Notes: generated by a model not told the origin, from the sequence alone. A stretch of 64,000 nucleotides of DNA from Prevotella sp. (GCA_017442825.1 JAFRYZ010000009.1:1-64000); one strand, 5' to 3'; shown: positions 7,722 to 17,151, counted from the stretch's first letter. Program-made: numbers and translations.

Positions 7722-8684
7722 TTATCTCTTCACCTTCACCGTTCGTATCATGATGTCGCCACGATAGGGTAGCAGGCCCGACTTAAAGATGATGAGCTGT
7801 CCCTTTGGTCCTGCTATCCAGTTTCCGAAACTGTTGGGCAGTCCTTTCTGTGGATCGACAACGATGGCGTATAAGGTTCTGACGAACGGATAACGTCCGT
7901 CGAGGAGGTATGCCTGATACGGTTTCCAACTGTTCATGGGGGTAGCCTTGTCTTTCACGGTGACAGACATCACATGGATGTTCTTCTTGAACGTCGTGTT
8001 AGTAGTGTCACGCTTGTCGTTGAGCCAATTGGAGCCGATGACGCCGATGGCGTTAGGTGTCTTATCGACATAATCGATAACTTCTTTACTGGTCTTGGCT
8101 GCGACAATGTTGGGGCTGTTGATAGGTTTGCCGTCAAGGATTGAGTCCACGACATAATGGAGTGTGGCAGATTGCTTGTTGTCGAAAACGACTTCAATGT
8201 CGCCACGAGTAGAGCCTGGAACGACATCGCTCCACTTCTGCGCTTGTCCAGAGAGAACGCGCTTCACATCTTTCACCGTGATACAGGTGTCGTTGTTCTG
8301 TTTGTTGACGATGAGTGCCAAGCCGTCGTAGCCGATAGGGAAGACTTGCGGCAGCTGCCGTTTGGTCTTCAGGTAGGAAACCTCACTGTCTAACAAGGGG
8401 CGTGATGTGATGAAAAGGCAAGTCTTCAGGTCTTTTATCATCTGAAGACCGGTAATCTCGTCCGTATATAGCGGTTCGAGATGTGCGTTGGGGTAAATAA
8501 ACTCGAACTGATTCTTCAGTTCTTCCATGATAGGACTAAAACTTTCGTCAGAGACGAACTGAATCGTCCCTGACGTCGGTGTATCGGTTCTACCGTTAAC
8601 CGGCTTCTTCTCGCCGGAGCAAGAAAAGATGCCGGTTAACAGTATCAATCCTACAAACGTGCTGTAGAATATCGTTCTCTTCAT
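7722..8684 (-). CDS. PstS-like substrate-binding lipoprotein
   Basis: This is a 320-residue protein with a lipoprotein signal (LLTGIFSC, lipidated Cys at about residue 22). The mature part has the PBP-like fold of phosphate-binding PstS proteins: SGTIQFVSDESFSPIMEEL at the start, then FPIGYDGLALIVNKQNND and the LSGQAQKWSDVVPG segment. No Pst ABC transporter genes are adjacent. Instead it sits four bases after tonB in an ExbB/ExbD/TonB operon, a conserved Bacteroidetes arrangement, so a link with outer-membrane energy transduction is more likely than simple phosphate import. The ligand is unknown. Confidence 0.8.
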   Translation of the reverse strand: MKRTIFYSTFVGLILLTGIFSCSGEKKPVNGRTDTPTSGTIQFVSDESFSPIMEELKNQFEFIYPNAHLEPLYTDEITGLQMIKDLKTCLFITSRPLLDSEVSYLKTKRQLPQVFPIGYDGLALIVNKQNNDTCITVKDVKRVLSGQAQKWSDVVPGSTRGDIEVVFDNKQSATLHYVVDSILDGKPINSPNIVAAKTSKEVIDYVDKTPNAIGVIGSNWLNDKRDTTNTTFKKNIHVMSVTVKDKATPMNSWKPYQAYLLDGRYPFVRTLYAIVVDPQKGLPNSFGNWIAGPKGQLIIFKSGLLPYRGDIMIRTVKVKR

Positions 8685-8688
8685 GTAA

Positions 8689-9543
8689 TTACTGCAATTT
8701 GAAGGTTACAGGCAGTGTGTATTTTACACGTGCCGGCTGACCGTTGTTCATACCCGGATTCCACCTCGGCATGCTCTTTACTACTCGGACAGCCTCGCGG
8801 TCGAGGGCGGGGTCAACAGAACGTACTACCTGTACGTTGCTGACGCTACCGTCTTTCTCAACGACGAACTGTACGATGACACGTCCCTGGACTCCGTTTT
8901 CGGCAGCTACTGCCGGGTAGGACAGGTTAGATGCCAGCCACTGGTTCACGTTACCCTTGAATGAAGGCATCTGCTCGGCAATGTCGAAGACTTTGTTCTC
9001 GACAACCTGCTTTACTTCTTCCTTCTTTTCAACTGGTGGTGGTGGAACGTTGACGGCGATGTCGTTACGAACGGCCTCTACGGTACGGTCTTTCGTACCT
9101 TCCTGATCCTGGTTGGAAACGGCAACGTCTTTCTTCAACGCATCCATCTGCTTCACCTGGTTCTCTTCTTTTACCAACTCGTCCTTCTTGATGACAGGAG
9201 CGGTAAACTTCTGAGACTCGCGAACTTCAGGAATCTCCTTCTTCGGTTCTACCTTCGGCTGAATCTTCTTTTCTTCCTTCTTTTGCTCTTTCTTAGCCTG
9301 CTCCTGCAGTTTAGAGAGTTCCAATGCTTCCATGTATGCACGCTGCTCTTCAGCAACTTTGTCTGCATGCACCTTATATGCAAGGAAACCGCCCACGAGA
9401 CCTGCAGCAATGACTAAGATGATAATGGACCTGATGTTTCGGCTGGAAGTACCCTTACGCAACTGATATGCGCCGTACTCCTTGTTTTTCTTCTCGAAAA
9501 CCATGTCCACCCATTTCGGGTCAATCAAATCAATTTTTGCCAT
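8689..9543 (-). CDS. tonB: TonB energy-transducing protein
   Basis: This is a 284-residue protein. A cytoplasmic N-terminus (residues 1-38) precedes one membrane anchor (SIIILVIAAGLVGGFLAYKV, ~39-58). A long Lys/Glu/Pro-rich linker follows (~60-190), and the TonB C-terminal domain occupies ~195-284, with YPAVAAENGVQGRVIVQFVV and SMPRWNPGMNNGQPARVKYT matching the family. TonB carries proton-motive energy from ExbB/ExbD to outer-membrane receptors such as SusC-type transporters. The N-terminal WVDMVFEKKNKEYGAYQLRK motif is the usual start of Bacteroidetes TonB proteins. It lies 35 bases after exbD. Confidence 0.93.
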   Translation of the reverse strand: MAKIDLIDPKWVDMVFEKKNKEYGAYQLRKGTSSRNIRSIIILVIAAGLVGGFLAYKVHADKVAEEQRAYMEALELSKLQEQAKKEQKKEEKKIQPKVEPKKEIPEVRESQKFTAPVIKKDELVKEENQVKQMDALKKDVAVSNQDQEGTKDRTVEAVRNDIAVNVPPPPVEKKEEVKQVVENKVFDIAEQMPSFKGNVNQWLASNLSYPAVAAENGVQGRVIVQFVVEKDGSVSNVQVVRSVDPALDREAVRVVKSMPRWNPGMNNGQPARVKYTLPVTFKLQ

Positions 9544-9578
9544 TGTTTTCTTGTTTTACTTGTGTTTTCATTCATCAA

Positions 9579-10226
9579 CTATTCAACGACTTTTCTTGCT
9601 GACAACAGTTTCTTGTCGTCGTCGCTGATTTTGTCGATGACATAAGTACCAATACTCAAGATCTGCATCTCGTCGAGAGCGTCAACCAAGTTCTTGTATG
9701 AAGCGTTGTCGGTTGCTTTGATGACGACGGTCAGCGTAGGAATCTTTCCGTCTTCAAGTTCACCGCCCTTAATCTTGATCAGTTCCCGCTGATAGATACT
9801 GTCGGGGTACATCTTCGGGTTCTGAGCCTTCTTTTGGTTGAGGGCCTTTACAGCCAACTCAATACGCTTTACAGGCTTGGTTCCATCTTCCGTAGCGTGT
9901 TCACGCAGCACCTTACGGATGCCCTGGTCGCCCCAAGTTGTTTCCTTGAGCCATTCGGGATTGTTATACTGCGGAATACCCTCACCATAATAGAGCTTAT
10001 TGTTAGCAGCCACATAGAGGGTGACAGCCTCAGAAGCCTTAGCCTCGTTCTTCTGTTCCTCTTGTGTGTTCTCGTCGTTACTCGGCATGGTCAGCTCCAT
10101 CGTCTGAGGCTTGCTCAGCGTGGTACAAAGCATGAAGAACGTAATGAGAAGCATGAGCATATCCACCATCGGTGTAAAGTCGACGCGGACATTGATCTTT
10201 TTCTGTTTGCTTTCTTTCTTAGCCAT
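9579..10226 (-). CDS. exbD: ExbD/TolR proton-channel protein (second copy)
   Basis: This is a 215-residue protein with the ExbD signature near the start: VRVDFTPMVDMLMLLITFFM forms the single membrane helix (residues ~14-33) with the conserved aspartate (D19 area). A periplasmic domain follows. ExbD works with ExbB as the proton-driven motor for TonB. Its ATG shares one base with the stop of the preceding exbD gene, implying coupled translation. Two different ExbD paralogues in tandem are usual in Bacteroidetes. Confidence 0.9.
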   Translation of the reverse strand: MAKKESKQKKINVRVDFTPMVDMLMLLITFFMLCTTLSKPQTMELTMPSNDENTQEEQKNEAKASEAVTLYVAANNKLYYGEGIPQYNNPEWLKETTWGDQGIRKVLREHATEDGTKPVKRIELAVKALNQKKAQNPKMYPDSIYQRELIKIKGGELEDGKIPTLTVVIKATDNASYKNLVDALDEMQILSIGTYVIDKISDDDKKLLSARKVVE

Positions 10227-10870
10227 TATTGGTCCTCCGATGTTTTGAGGTTCGTAATCATGTAGTAATGACTTTCGTCCATATCCTGGAGTTCGTTCAT
10301 GACTTTCTTCACCGTCTTGTAAGGTGTTGCTGCGTCAGCCTTCAAAGCAATTTTGATTTCCTCGTTAGCTGTACGGGCAGCATCAACCCACTGCTGGAAT
10401 TCGCTCATGCCACCGTCGATACTGTCGAGAGGGATACCTTTTGTCGGCAGAACCTTTGAACGGTTCTGGCTGGACATGGAAAGGTAGCCTGGCAGTTCCT
10501 TCATAGGAACACCGAACGTTGATTCCAAGCGGAAAGTCTTGATCTGATTTCCATTCAAACTGAGACCGAATCTGCCCGCCATGTCGTCAAGCGTAGCGCC
10601 GAGCTGATCGGTGTTGTCAATGCTCATAAACACCTGACCTTCGCCTGTCGGCTTTCCTGCTTTGTCCTTTTCAGGACTCACCAGGATGGTCAGAACGCCG
10701 TTTTCAGGCACCTTAATCTCCGAGATAGATCCTGGAGTATTGACTTTCACAGGCTCATTCTTGACGAATGTCGAGGTAAGCATGAAGAAAGTCAGAAGCA
10801 GGGTCATCACGTCAGACATAGGTGTCATGTCTATCCAGACGTCACTCTTCTTAACTTTTACTTTACCCAT
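10226..10870 (-). CDS. exbD: ExbD/TolR proton-channel protein (first copy)
   Basis: This is a 214-residue protein with the ExbD N-terminus: KSDVWIDMTPMSDVMTLLLT contains the membrane helix with its key Asp (near residue 20). The ~160-residue periplasmic domain differs clearly from the next gene, so the two are not recent duplicates. It lies 31 bases downstream of exbB. Confidence 0.9.
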   Translation of the reverse strand: MGKVKVKKSDVWIDMTPMSDVMTLLLTFFMLTSTFVKNEPVKVNTPGSISEIKVPENGVLTILVSPEKDKAGKPTGEGQVFMSIDNTDQLGATLDDMAGRFGLSLNGNQIKTFRLESTFGVPMKELPGYLSMSSQNRSKVLPTKGIPLDSIDGGMSEFQQWVDAARTANEEIKIALKADAATPYKTVKKVMNELQDMDESHYYMITNLKTSEDQ

Positions 10871-10901
10871 AGCGATAAAATGTTTAAAGGGTTAGCAAAA
10901 A

Positions 10902-11729
10902 TTAAGCCTCTTCTGCGTGGGTTGCTTCGTATGTCTGAGCGATTGAGTAACCAACTTCGTCGAGTGCGAATGTCAACTTGTCAACCTTGTTCGTGTAGTA
11001 GTTGTATGCTACAACGGCGCACCATGATGTACCGATACCGAACGCGGTATTGATAAGAGCCTCAGAAATACCGGCAGACAGTGCAGCAGAGTCAGCACCA
11101 CCACCTGCAGAAAGTGCGGAGAATGAACGGATCATACCGACAACGGTACCGAGAAGACCGGTCAGTGTACCGAGAGTTACGATGGTAGCAATCATCGGGA
11201 GGTTCATGGTCAGCGTCGGCATTTCGAGCTGAGAAGCCTCTTCGTGAGCCTGCTGGATCTTAGCAACCTTCTGTGCCTTCTTGATACCAGATGTAGCTTC
11301 CATTTCTTTGTAAGCATTCAGAGATGCAGAAACAACGTTTGCTACAGAACCCTTCTGCTGGTCGCAGAGCTGCTGAGCTTTTGCGAAGTCGTTTGCGTTC
11401 AAAGCTGCCTTGATGTTAGCGACGAACTTTGGCAGAGCACCCTTGCCGAAAGCGGTCTTGAGAGCCAACCAACGCTCGATAGAAAGAGCCAAAACGGTGA
11501 GCAACAGCGTGTGGATAACAGGCACGATGATACCACCCTTGAAGATTGTACCCCAGACGTTGACAGGAGTTTCTTTTGAAGCGTCAGCAAAGTTAGCTTC
11601 ACGTCCCATCCAGAAGTTGAACAGCAAGAATGCGATAATTGCGCAAACGACGATGATCCAGAATGCGCCTCTTACTCCCTGAAAGCCCTCAGACTTTTTC
11701 TTGGGGGCTGCTTTTTGATTAGTTGCCAT
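10902..11729 (-). CDS. exbB: ExbB/TolQ/MotA-family proton channel
   Basis: This is a 275-residue protein with three membrane helices: ~24-43 (GAFWIIVVCAIIAFLLFNFW), ~65-90, and ~175-240 with the family signature LGTLTGLLGTVVGMIRSF. The last of these precedes the small-residue stretch SAGISEALINTAFGIGTSWC. It forms the pentameric stator that powers TonB with two ExbD partners. It is the first gene of the operon exbB-exbD-exbD-tonB-PBP-TPR, and a -7 promoter element lies 131 bases upstream. The N-terminal 20 residues are Lys-rich and cytoplasmic. Confidence 0.92.
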   Translation of the reverse strand: MATNQKAAPKKKSEGFQGVRGAFWIIVVCAIIAFLLFNFWMGREANFADASKETPVNVWGTIFKGGIIVPVIHTLLLTVLALSIERWLALKTAFGKGALPKFVANIKAALNANDFAKAQQLCDQQKGSVANVVSASLNAYKEMEATSGIKKAQKVAKIQQAHEEASQLEMPTLTMNLPMIATIVTLGTLTGLLGTVVGMIRSFSALSAGGGADSAALSAGISEALINTAFGIGTSWCAVVAYNYYTNKVDKLTFALDEVGYSIAQTYEATHAEEA

Positions 11730-11859
11730 AATTACTTAATTTTTTTTAGTTATAAATGAATTAGAAGTTATTAATAAAGTCTTTTGATAAAACTCCGGTT
11801 GTTCTTTTTTCAACGAGAGAATAGTGCTTTTATTGCTTGGTATTACAGTAACATCTCCG

Positions 11860-11867
11860 CAAAGATA
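11860..11867 (-). promoter_or_regulatory. -7 box of the exbB operon
   Basis: The minus strand reads TATCTTTG here, a perfect TAnnTTTG box. No clean TTTG lies at the -33 distance. The leader to exbB would be about 125 bases. Confidence 0.5.
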
Positions 11868-11916
11868 GTAATAAACGGGAAAACAGCTCAGTAATTAAGA
11901 ACTTTTAACGAATAAT

Positions 11917-13110
11917 TTACTGTAACTTTGCCAATACCATCTTGATGCGACGCATGGCTTCGCGAATATTATCATCGCTGGTAGCGTAGCTCATACGGAA
12001 GCAGTCCGGATCGCCAAAAGCATCGCCTCCGACAGTTGCCACATGTCCTACTTCCAGCAAGTACATCGCCAGATCGGTAGCGTTGTTAATAGTGCGTTCG
12101 CCATCGCTCTTGCCGTAGAAAGAACTGCATTTCGGGAATAGGTAGAAGGCTCCTTGTGGCACGTTGACTTCCAGTCCGGGAATGTCTTTTGCCAGTTCTA
12201 CGATGAGGTTGCGACGACGTTCAAACGCCTGGCGCATTTCTTCCACACAAGCCTGTGATGCCACATAGGCTTCTATGGCAGCACGCTGACTGACAGAGCA
12301 GGGACCGCTGGTGTATTGCCCTTGCAGTTTGTTACAGCCTTTGACAATCCATTCGGGTGCGGCGATATAGCCGATGCGCCATCCTGTCATGGCGTAAGCT
12401 TTGGAGACACCGTTGACGATGATGGCACGTTCTTTCATGTCAGGGAACTGTGCAATGCTCTCATGCTTACCGATATAGTTGATGTGCTCATAGATTTCGT
12501 CAGCCAGCACGAACAGGTCGTCGTGGCGTTTGATGACCTCAGCCAGTCCTTCCAGTTCGTCTTTGCTATAGACACTACCTGTCGGATTGCTGGGCGAACA
12601 GAGGATGAGCATGCGTGTCTTCGGTGTGATGGCAGCCTCCAGCTGTTCCGGAGTCATCTTGAAGTCTTGTTCAAATCCGGCATTCACGATGACGGGCTCG
12701 CCTCCAGCCAGTTTCACCATCTGCGGATAGCTGACCCAGTAGGGGGCGGGGATGATGACCTCGTCGCCTGGGTTGATTAATGCCATGACCGTATTGCAGA
12801 CACTCTGCTTGGCACCATTAGAGACTAATATCTCGTTGGGGGTGTAGTGTAACTGGTTTTCGCGTTCCAACTTGCGGGCGATGGCTTGACGCAGGTCGGA
12901 GTAGCCAGGAACAGGTGAATATCTTGAGTAGTTCTCGTCGATAGCCAGCTTGGCAGCCTGTTTGATGTGGTCGGGTGTGTTGAAATCCGGTTCTCCGACA
13001 CTCATGTTGATTACATCGATGCCTTGTGCCTTCATCTCACTACTTTTCTGCGACATCGCCAAAGTTGCCGATGGTGCTAAGCGATTCAAACGATTGGATA
13101 ACTGTGCCAT
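11917..13110 (-). CDS. aspC: Aspartate aminotransferase (class I, PLP-dependent)
   Basis: This is a 397-residue cytoplasmic enzyme that transfers the amino group between aspartate and 2-oxoglutarate using pyridoxal phosphate. Visible family motifs are GEPDFNTPDHIKQA (~38-51), APYWVSYPQMVKLAGG (~122-137), CSPSNPTGSVYS (~171-182) and the PLP-lysine motif VSKAYAMTGWRIGY (~234-247). The last marks the AspB-type (Ib) subgroup. Its length is normal. It is monocistronic, and its promoter has TACTTTTG at 13142-13149. Confidence 0.92.
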   Translation of the reverse strand: MAQLSNRLNRLAPSATLAMSQKSSEMKAQGIDVINMSVGEPDFNTPDHIKQAAKLAIDENYSRYSPVPGYSDLRQAIARKLERENQLHYTPNEILVSNGAKQSVCNTVMALINPGDEVIIPAPYWVSYPQMVKLAGGEPVIVNAGFEQDFKMTPEQLEAAITPKTRMLILCSPSNPTGSVYSKDELEGLAEVIKRHDDLFVLADEIYEHINYIGKHESIAQFPDMKERAIIVNGVSKAYAMTGWRIGYIAAPEWIVKGCNKLQGQYTSGPCSVSQRAAIEAYVASQACVEEMRQAFERRRNLIVELAKDIPGLEVNVPQGAFYLFPKCSSFYGKSDGERTINNATDLAMYLLEVGHVATVGGDAFGDPDCFRMSYATSDDNIREAMRRIKMVLAKLQ

Positions 13111-13141
13111 GTTGTATTGTCTGTTTGTTTGGAAATCGGTG

Positions 13142-13149
13142 CAAAAGTA
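13142..13149 (-). promoter_or_regulatory. -7 box of the aminotransferase gene
   Basis: The minus strand reads TACTTTTG, matching TAnnTTTG, 32 bases upstream of the start codon. Confidence 0.6.
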
Positions 13150-13221
13150 ATCAAATTATTCTTTTTGCAGAAACATTCCGGTCTTAAATTTACGAAAAGT
13201 ATCTTTATCCTCGCTTTTTGT

Positions 13222-14430
13222 CTATAGGTGCAGGTCGTGTCCCATTCGTTCCTTCTTGGCTTTCAGGTAAGCGTAGTCATATTCGTTGGGTTGAATTTCT
13301 ATGGGAACATTCTCAACGATTTCCAATCCGTAGGCTTCCAGTCCTACACGTTTGGTGGGGTTGTTGGTCATGAGTCGCATCTTGTGAACGCCCAGTTTCT
13401 GTAAGATCTGAGCACCGCAGCCATAGTCGCGTTCATCAGCTTTGAAACCCAGACAAAGGTTTGCCTCAACGGTGTCCATGCCTTCCTCCTGTAGCTTGTA
13501 GGCAGCCAACTTATTCATAAGACCAATGCCACGACCTTCCTGTTGCATATAGACGATGACACCTTTCCCTTCCTGGTCTATCATTCGCATAGCTTTGTGC
13601 AGTTGGTCGCCACAATCGCATCGTTTGCTGCCGAGGATGTCGCCGGTAGCACACGAGGAGTGGACGCGTACAAGGACGGGTTCATCAGGTTCCCATGTTC
13701 CTTTGATGAGGGCAAAATGTTCCAGTCCGTTACTCTTCTGACGGAATGGGATGATATGGAAATGCCCGTATTCTGTCGGCATGTCAGCTTCAACACCCTG
13801 TTCTACAATCGACTCTTTCTTCAATCGATAGGCAATCATGTCTTTGATGGAGATAATCTTCATATCCCATTCCTTAGCCATCTTCATCAGTTCGGGCAGT
13901 CGTGCCATCGTTCCGTCTTCGTTCATGATTTCCATGAGGGCGCCGGCAGGATAGAGACCAGCCATGCGACAAAGGTCGATGGCAGCCTCGGTGTGTCCCG
14001 AACGTCGCAGTACGCCGTTGTCCTGTGCATACAAGGGGTTGACATGTCCCGGCCTGCCGAAAGTCTCGGGCTTGGAAGACGGGTCTGCCAGAGCCTTGAT
14101 GGTTTCGGCGCGGTCGTGGGCAGAGACACCCGTCGAACAACCTTCAATCTTGTCGATGGTTACGGTAAAAGGTGTACCCAGCAGCGAGGTGTTGTCTGCC
14201 ACCTGCCAGGGGAGGTCTAGTTCCTTACACCTGCTGATAGTCGTCGGTGCACACAGCAGTCCGCGTGCGTTCTTTAGCATGAAGTTCACCTTCTCGGCAG
14301 TAATCTTCTCTGCTGCCACGATGAGGTCACCCTCGTTCTCACGGTCTTCATCGTCAACGACAATGACGAATTTTCCTTCTTTGAAGTCTTTGACAGCCTC
14401 TTCGATGCTGTTCAACTTGAATTGCTCCAT
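13222..14430 (-). CDS. ribBA: RibBA: DHBP synthase / GTP cyclohydrolase II
   Basis: This is a 402-residue bifunctional riboflavin enzyme. Residues 1-~200 are 3,4-dihydroxy-2-butanone-4-phosphate synthase: [18 protein letters not shown] near 24-41 holds the acidic metal site, and [10 protein letters not shown] and GHTEAAIDL follow. Residues ~205-402 are GTP cyclohydrolase II, with the zinc cysteines in [19 protein letters not shown] and the [11 protein letters not shown] loop. Together they make both precursors of the lumazine step. No FMN riboswitch pattern is visible in the 77 bases upstream, which hold a tandem repeat instead. It lies downstream of the LptF/G-family gene and may be co-transcribed with it. 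Confidence 0.95.
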   Translation of the reverse strand: MEQFKLNSIEEAVKDFKEGKFVIVVDDEDRENEGDLIVAAEKITAEKVNFMLKNARGLLCAPTTISRCKELDLPWQVADNTSLLGTPFTVTIDKIEGCSTGVSAHDRAETIKALADPSSKPETFGRPGHVNPLYAQDNGVLRRSGHTEAAIDLCRMAGLYPAGALMEIMNEDGTMARLPELMKMAKEWDMKIISIKDMIAYRLKKESIVEQGVEADMPTEYGHFHIIPFRQKSNGLEHFALIKGTWEPDEPVLVRVHSSCATGDILGSKRCDCGDQLHKAMRMIDQEGKGVIVYMQQEGRGIGLMNKLAAYKLQEEGMDTVEANLCLGFKADERDYGCGAQILQKLGVHKMRLMTNNPTKRVGLEAYGLEIVENVPIEIQPNEYDYAYLKAKKERMGHDLHL

Positions 14431-14467
14431 ATCAATAGTTGTTGTTTTTTATACCTTATTTATATAT

Positions 14468-14512
14468 ACTCCCTTTTACCTCCCTTTTACCTCCCTTTTA
14501 CCTCCCCTTAAT
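14468..14512. repeat. 11-base CCCTTTTACCT tandem repeat
   Basis: About four copies of an 11-base unit (CCCTTTTACCT) lie between ribBA and the upstream permease gene. The last copy runs into the permease stop. On the minus strand it reads AGGTAAAAGGG, close to the AAGGGGAGTTA units found before the glycosidase genes at 47515-47700 and 50500-50570. Confidence 0.8.
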
Positions 14513-16415
14513 TATATTTGTAGATGCGTTTAATGATGACGCTGTTCGTCTGCCTGATGGTCTTTAAGTCTCGATATAGCCGTAATCGGAAACGCCACAT
14601 GCGGAAATAGAAGAACGTACCGACGGGAACGATAATGGCAGAGGCTATGTTGAGCCATTTGTATTCGAAAGGTCGTGTGTGTGCCTTGACTGCCAATACT
14701 GGATAGTTGTTGATACCGCTCAGTATGACCCTGTCTTTCGTGTTGGCAAGGTCTTCTATGACGGTTTCTAATTTTTCATTGATGCGCTCAATTTCGTTGT
14801 CAGGCTTGTATTTGAAGAAAACCTTCACGATTCCTGGTGGTGATTTCAGGTTATGTTCCCGAGAATAGGAAGTGATCTCGTCGGTAATATCAGACAGCAA
14901 CTGTGCATCCCGTAGGTAGTCTGGGTCGTTAATAATGACCTCTTTGCTCGCAATATGTCGTTTCGTCCGCAGTCCGAGTGCTTTCATGATGATATTCCGC
15001 CATGCATCCACATTGAATACCACCGAATCGTTGTTGGCTTTGTAGGTGATGAAGATAGCTGTAGGAATCAAGACCGCAGGAGAAAGTCCCTTGCCAAACC
15101 AAACTGCCCATGACCCGATGCGAGCCATGCGGTAGCCTGTATTGTCGAGGATATAGTAGATGATGAACACCAATACGGAAACAATGATAGGTACACCTAA
15201 GCCTCCTTTTCGGATGATGGCACCGAGAGGGGCGCCAATAAAGAAGAAGATGAGGCAAGAGAGTGCCATCGTGAACTTGTTGATACGTTCTATCTCATGT
15301 TCGCGTATGAGCCTGTCGCCGTCACTGGTAATCATACTCTTGAATTCCAAATCGCTCATTTCAGACTGTATTTTCCCAAGAGCGATATTGGCAACATTTC
15401 TGCGCACTTCTGGTCTCAAACGTTGGTACAGAGTGTCAATGTTGACCTTTTGCTTTTCCTGTAATGTCGCCGACCTCTGTTTTTCCGCAGCATTCAGTTC
15501 CCGTTCCTGCGAGTAGTAAGCAATCTTGGCATTGTCGTAATAGGCTTTTCCCAGACTGTCATAGACAAGTTTCAAAGAATCCATGTCGTGGCTGATTTGG
15601 TGCAGGCTCTTGGTACGTGCGTCCAAAGAGAATCCCGCTGCATCAGCCATGTTGAAGTCGCCGTCGAAATCCAATACGATAGTCTTGTGGGCAAATGTTT
15701 CTCGGCGGTAGGGAACACTAGCACTGTTTGCCAACTCCTGCGACCTCATGTTCTCAAACCATTCGCCGCTCCATAGGTTCAGCAAGAGGTGTTTTTTTTC
15801 TGCCGTTGACTGCAACATGCCCGAATCTGCCAGGATGATGGCTGCATCTTCAAAGCTGTTGGTCATCTTGTAAATCATGATGCCATACAGTCGTCCCGTT
15901 TCCAGATTCTTCTTTTGTACATAAATGTTAGTCTGCGGAATACCGTCGTAGAAGATGCCTTCAGGGATTTCCAATTCTGGGCTCTTCTGTTTCATGGAAA
16001 TCATCAGCTGTCCCAGTTTCTGTTGTGAGACAGGGCCGACTTTGTCTTGGAATACGAAAGAGATGGCTGCAATGATGACGCTCAGTACAATCAGTGAGCG
16101 AAACGATTGAATCAGCGATATTCCAGAAGCTTTGATAGCAGTCAATTCGGAACTTTCTCCGAGGTTTCCATAAGATATCAAGGAAGAAAGCAGGATGGCG
16201 AGTGGTAATGCCTGTGGCACCATCATCAGTGCCATGTACCAGAAAAACTGTGCCAGTACTTCTATGGAGAGTCCTTTGCCAATCAACGTATCAACATATT
16301 TCCATAGAAACTGCATCATCAGAACAAAAAGGCTGATGAAGAAGGTTCCGGCAAAGAGCAGTAGAAACTGCTTGGTGATGAATATGTCTAACTTTTTGAT
16401 ACGGAACATGTACAC
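14508..16415 (-). CDS. LptF/LptG-family lipopolysaccharide transport permease
   Basis: This is a 635-residue membrane protein of the YjgP/YjgQ family. Membrane helices lie near residues 12-32, 52-72 and 98-118 (KKLDIFITKQFLLLFAGTFF at the start). A periplasmic beta-jellyroll occupies ~125-330, and three more helices lie near 375-460 (FTMALSCLIFFFIGAPLGAI, VPIIVSVLVFIIYYILDNTG). In Proteobacteria LptF and LptG form the LptBFG ABC exporter that extracts LPS from the inner membrane. Bacteroidetes proteins of this type carry an extra C-terminal cytoplasmic/membrane extension, here from ~470 to 635. Which of LptF or LptG it equals cannot be told from one gene. Confidence 0.85.
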   Translation of the reverse strand: MYMFRIKKLDIFITKQFLLLFAGTFFISLFVLMMQFLWKYVDTLIGKGLSIEVLAQFFWYMALMMVPQALPLAILLSSLISYGNLGESSELTAIKASGISLIQSFRSLIVLSVIIAAISFVFQDKVGPVSQQKLGQLMISMKQKSPELEIPEGIFYDGIPQTNIYVQKKNLETGRLYGIMIYKMTNSFEDAAIILADSGMLQSTAEKKHLLLNLWSGEWFENMRSQELANSASVPYRRETFAHKTIVLDFDGDFNMADAAGFSLDARTKSLHQISHDMDSLKLVYDSLGKAYYDNAKIAYYSQERELNAAEKQRSATLQEKQKVNIDTLYQRLRPEVRRNVANIALGKIQSEMSDLEFKSMITSDGDRLIREHEIERINKFTMALSCLIFFFIGAPLGAIIRKGGLGVPIIVSVLVFIIYYILDNTGYRMARIGSWAVWFGKGLSPAVLIPTAIFITYKANNDSVVFNVDAWRNIIMKALGLRTKRHIASKEVIINDPDYLRDAQLLSDITDEITSYSREHNLKSPPGIVKVFFKYKPDNEIERINEKLETVIEDLANTKDRVILSGINNYPVLAVKAHTRPFEYKWLNIASAIIVPVGTFFYFRMWRFRLRLYRDLKTIRQTNSVIIKRIYKYN

Positions 16416-16443
16416 TCGTCGCGCGTATGCGCTATTCAGCTTG

Positions 16444-16474
16444 CAAAGGTACGACTAAGCAAGCACAACACAAA
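16444..16474 (-). promoter_or_regulatory. Promoter of the LptF/G-family gene
   Basis: The minus strand reads TACCTTTG at 16451-16444 and TTTG at 16474-16471, with a 19-base gap. This is a full Bacteroidetes promoter just upstream of the start codon. Confidence 0.7.
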
Positions 16475-16510
16475 AAGAAAACCAAAGTTTTTCCTTTTCG
16501 TCGTTTTGAG

Positions 16511-16909
16511 TTATAGTCCGGTATTACGATGCAGTTCTTCGTAGTTCTGGTCCCAAATGTCGCGTAGGGATTCTACGTCTTCAGCTAAGGCAAAGTCTGT
16601 GATTTCTAAAAGATAGTCGTTGGTAAGATCGCTCTTCACCATTCGTATTTCCCAATAAGCTTCCTCGTCTTCGTCATCGTCCCAACGCAGGCGTATATGT
16701 GAGTTTTTGACCAGTTCTTCTATGGTAGCGCGTCTTGTTTCGTGCTCGTGGTCGGGATCTCCCCATGTAAAGGTGAAGGAGTCACCGTCGCTTTCTACCA
16801 TGTCGGCAATCCACTTGTGCAATCCGCTTTCCGTGCTGATGAGCGCCCAGATGATGTTCTCTGAATTTGACCGTAGCGCGTATTCAAAGGCTAATTTTTG
16901 TTTTTTCAT
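16511..16909 (-). CDS. START-like domain protein
   Basis: This is a 132-residue soluble acidic protein (MKKQKLAFEYALRSNSENII start) with the helix-grip pattern of the Bacteroidetes START-like family (PF19569 type): KWIADMVESDGDSFTFTWGD and HIRLRWDDDEDEEAYWEIRM. Related proteins bind hydrophobic ligands, but no ligand is known for this group. It is a single gene with its own promoter at 17033-17063. Confidence 0.8.
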   Translation of the reverse strand: MKKQKLAFEYALRSNSENIIWALISTESGLHKWIADMVESDGDSFTFTWGDPDHEHETRRATIEELVKNSHIRLRWDDDEDEEAYWEIRMVKSDLTNDYLLEITDFALAEDVESLRDIWDQNYEELHRNTGL

Positions 16910-16961
16910 AGGCGTTAGTGTTAGTTGCGAGCTTTTCTATCGTTGGCTTTGTTTGCAATGC

Positions 16962-17014
16962 TGCGATTGAGCGAGTGAAAAACAGGCTTGCCTGAATTGT
17001 CGAGCGTGAGCAGC
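16962..17014. repeat. GCGATT(A/G)AGCGAG repeat in the START gene leader
   Basis: GCGATTGAGCGAGTGAAAAA, then a CAGGC/GCCTG hairpin, then GTCGAGCGTGAG. The same framework, with a different hairpin core (AAAGAAC/GTTCTTT), is repeated at 26953-27165 upstream of holB. A weaker relative (GACTAAGCAAGCACAA) follows the promoter at 16450. Confidence 0.65.
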
Positions 17015-17032
17015 ATCTTGGCATTCATGCCA

Positions 17033-17063
17033 CAAAGATAGTGTTTTTTTTTCTTGTGACAAA
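17033..17063 (-). promoter_or_regulatory. Promoter of the START-like gene
   Basis: The minus strand has TATCTTTG at 17040-17033 and TTTG at 17063-17060, with a 19-base gap. The leader of about 120 bases contains the dispersed repeat. Confidence 0.7.
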
Positions 17064-17079
17064 TAAAAGTTGAAATAAA

Positions 17080-17111
17080 TTTGCACATTTGGAAATATTG
17101 CTTTACTTTTG
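17080..17111 (+). promoter_or_regulatory. Promoter of the tRNA gene
   Basis: TTTG at 17080-17083 and TACTTTTG at 17104-17111 are separated by 20 bases, the preferred spacing. The tRNA begins 41 bases downstream. Confidence 0.75.
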
Positions 17112-17151
17112 CACCCGCAATTGAGAAATGCAGCTCTTTTGGAGCTATGTT

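Noticed and set aside
14431-14507. FMN riboswitch upstream of ribBA
   Set aside because: The 77-base gap holds only an AT-rich stretch and a tandem CCCTTTTACCT repeat; no FMN aptamer motifs are seen.
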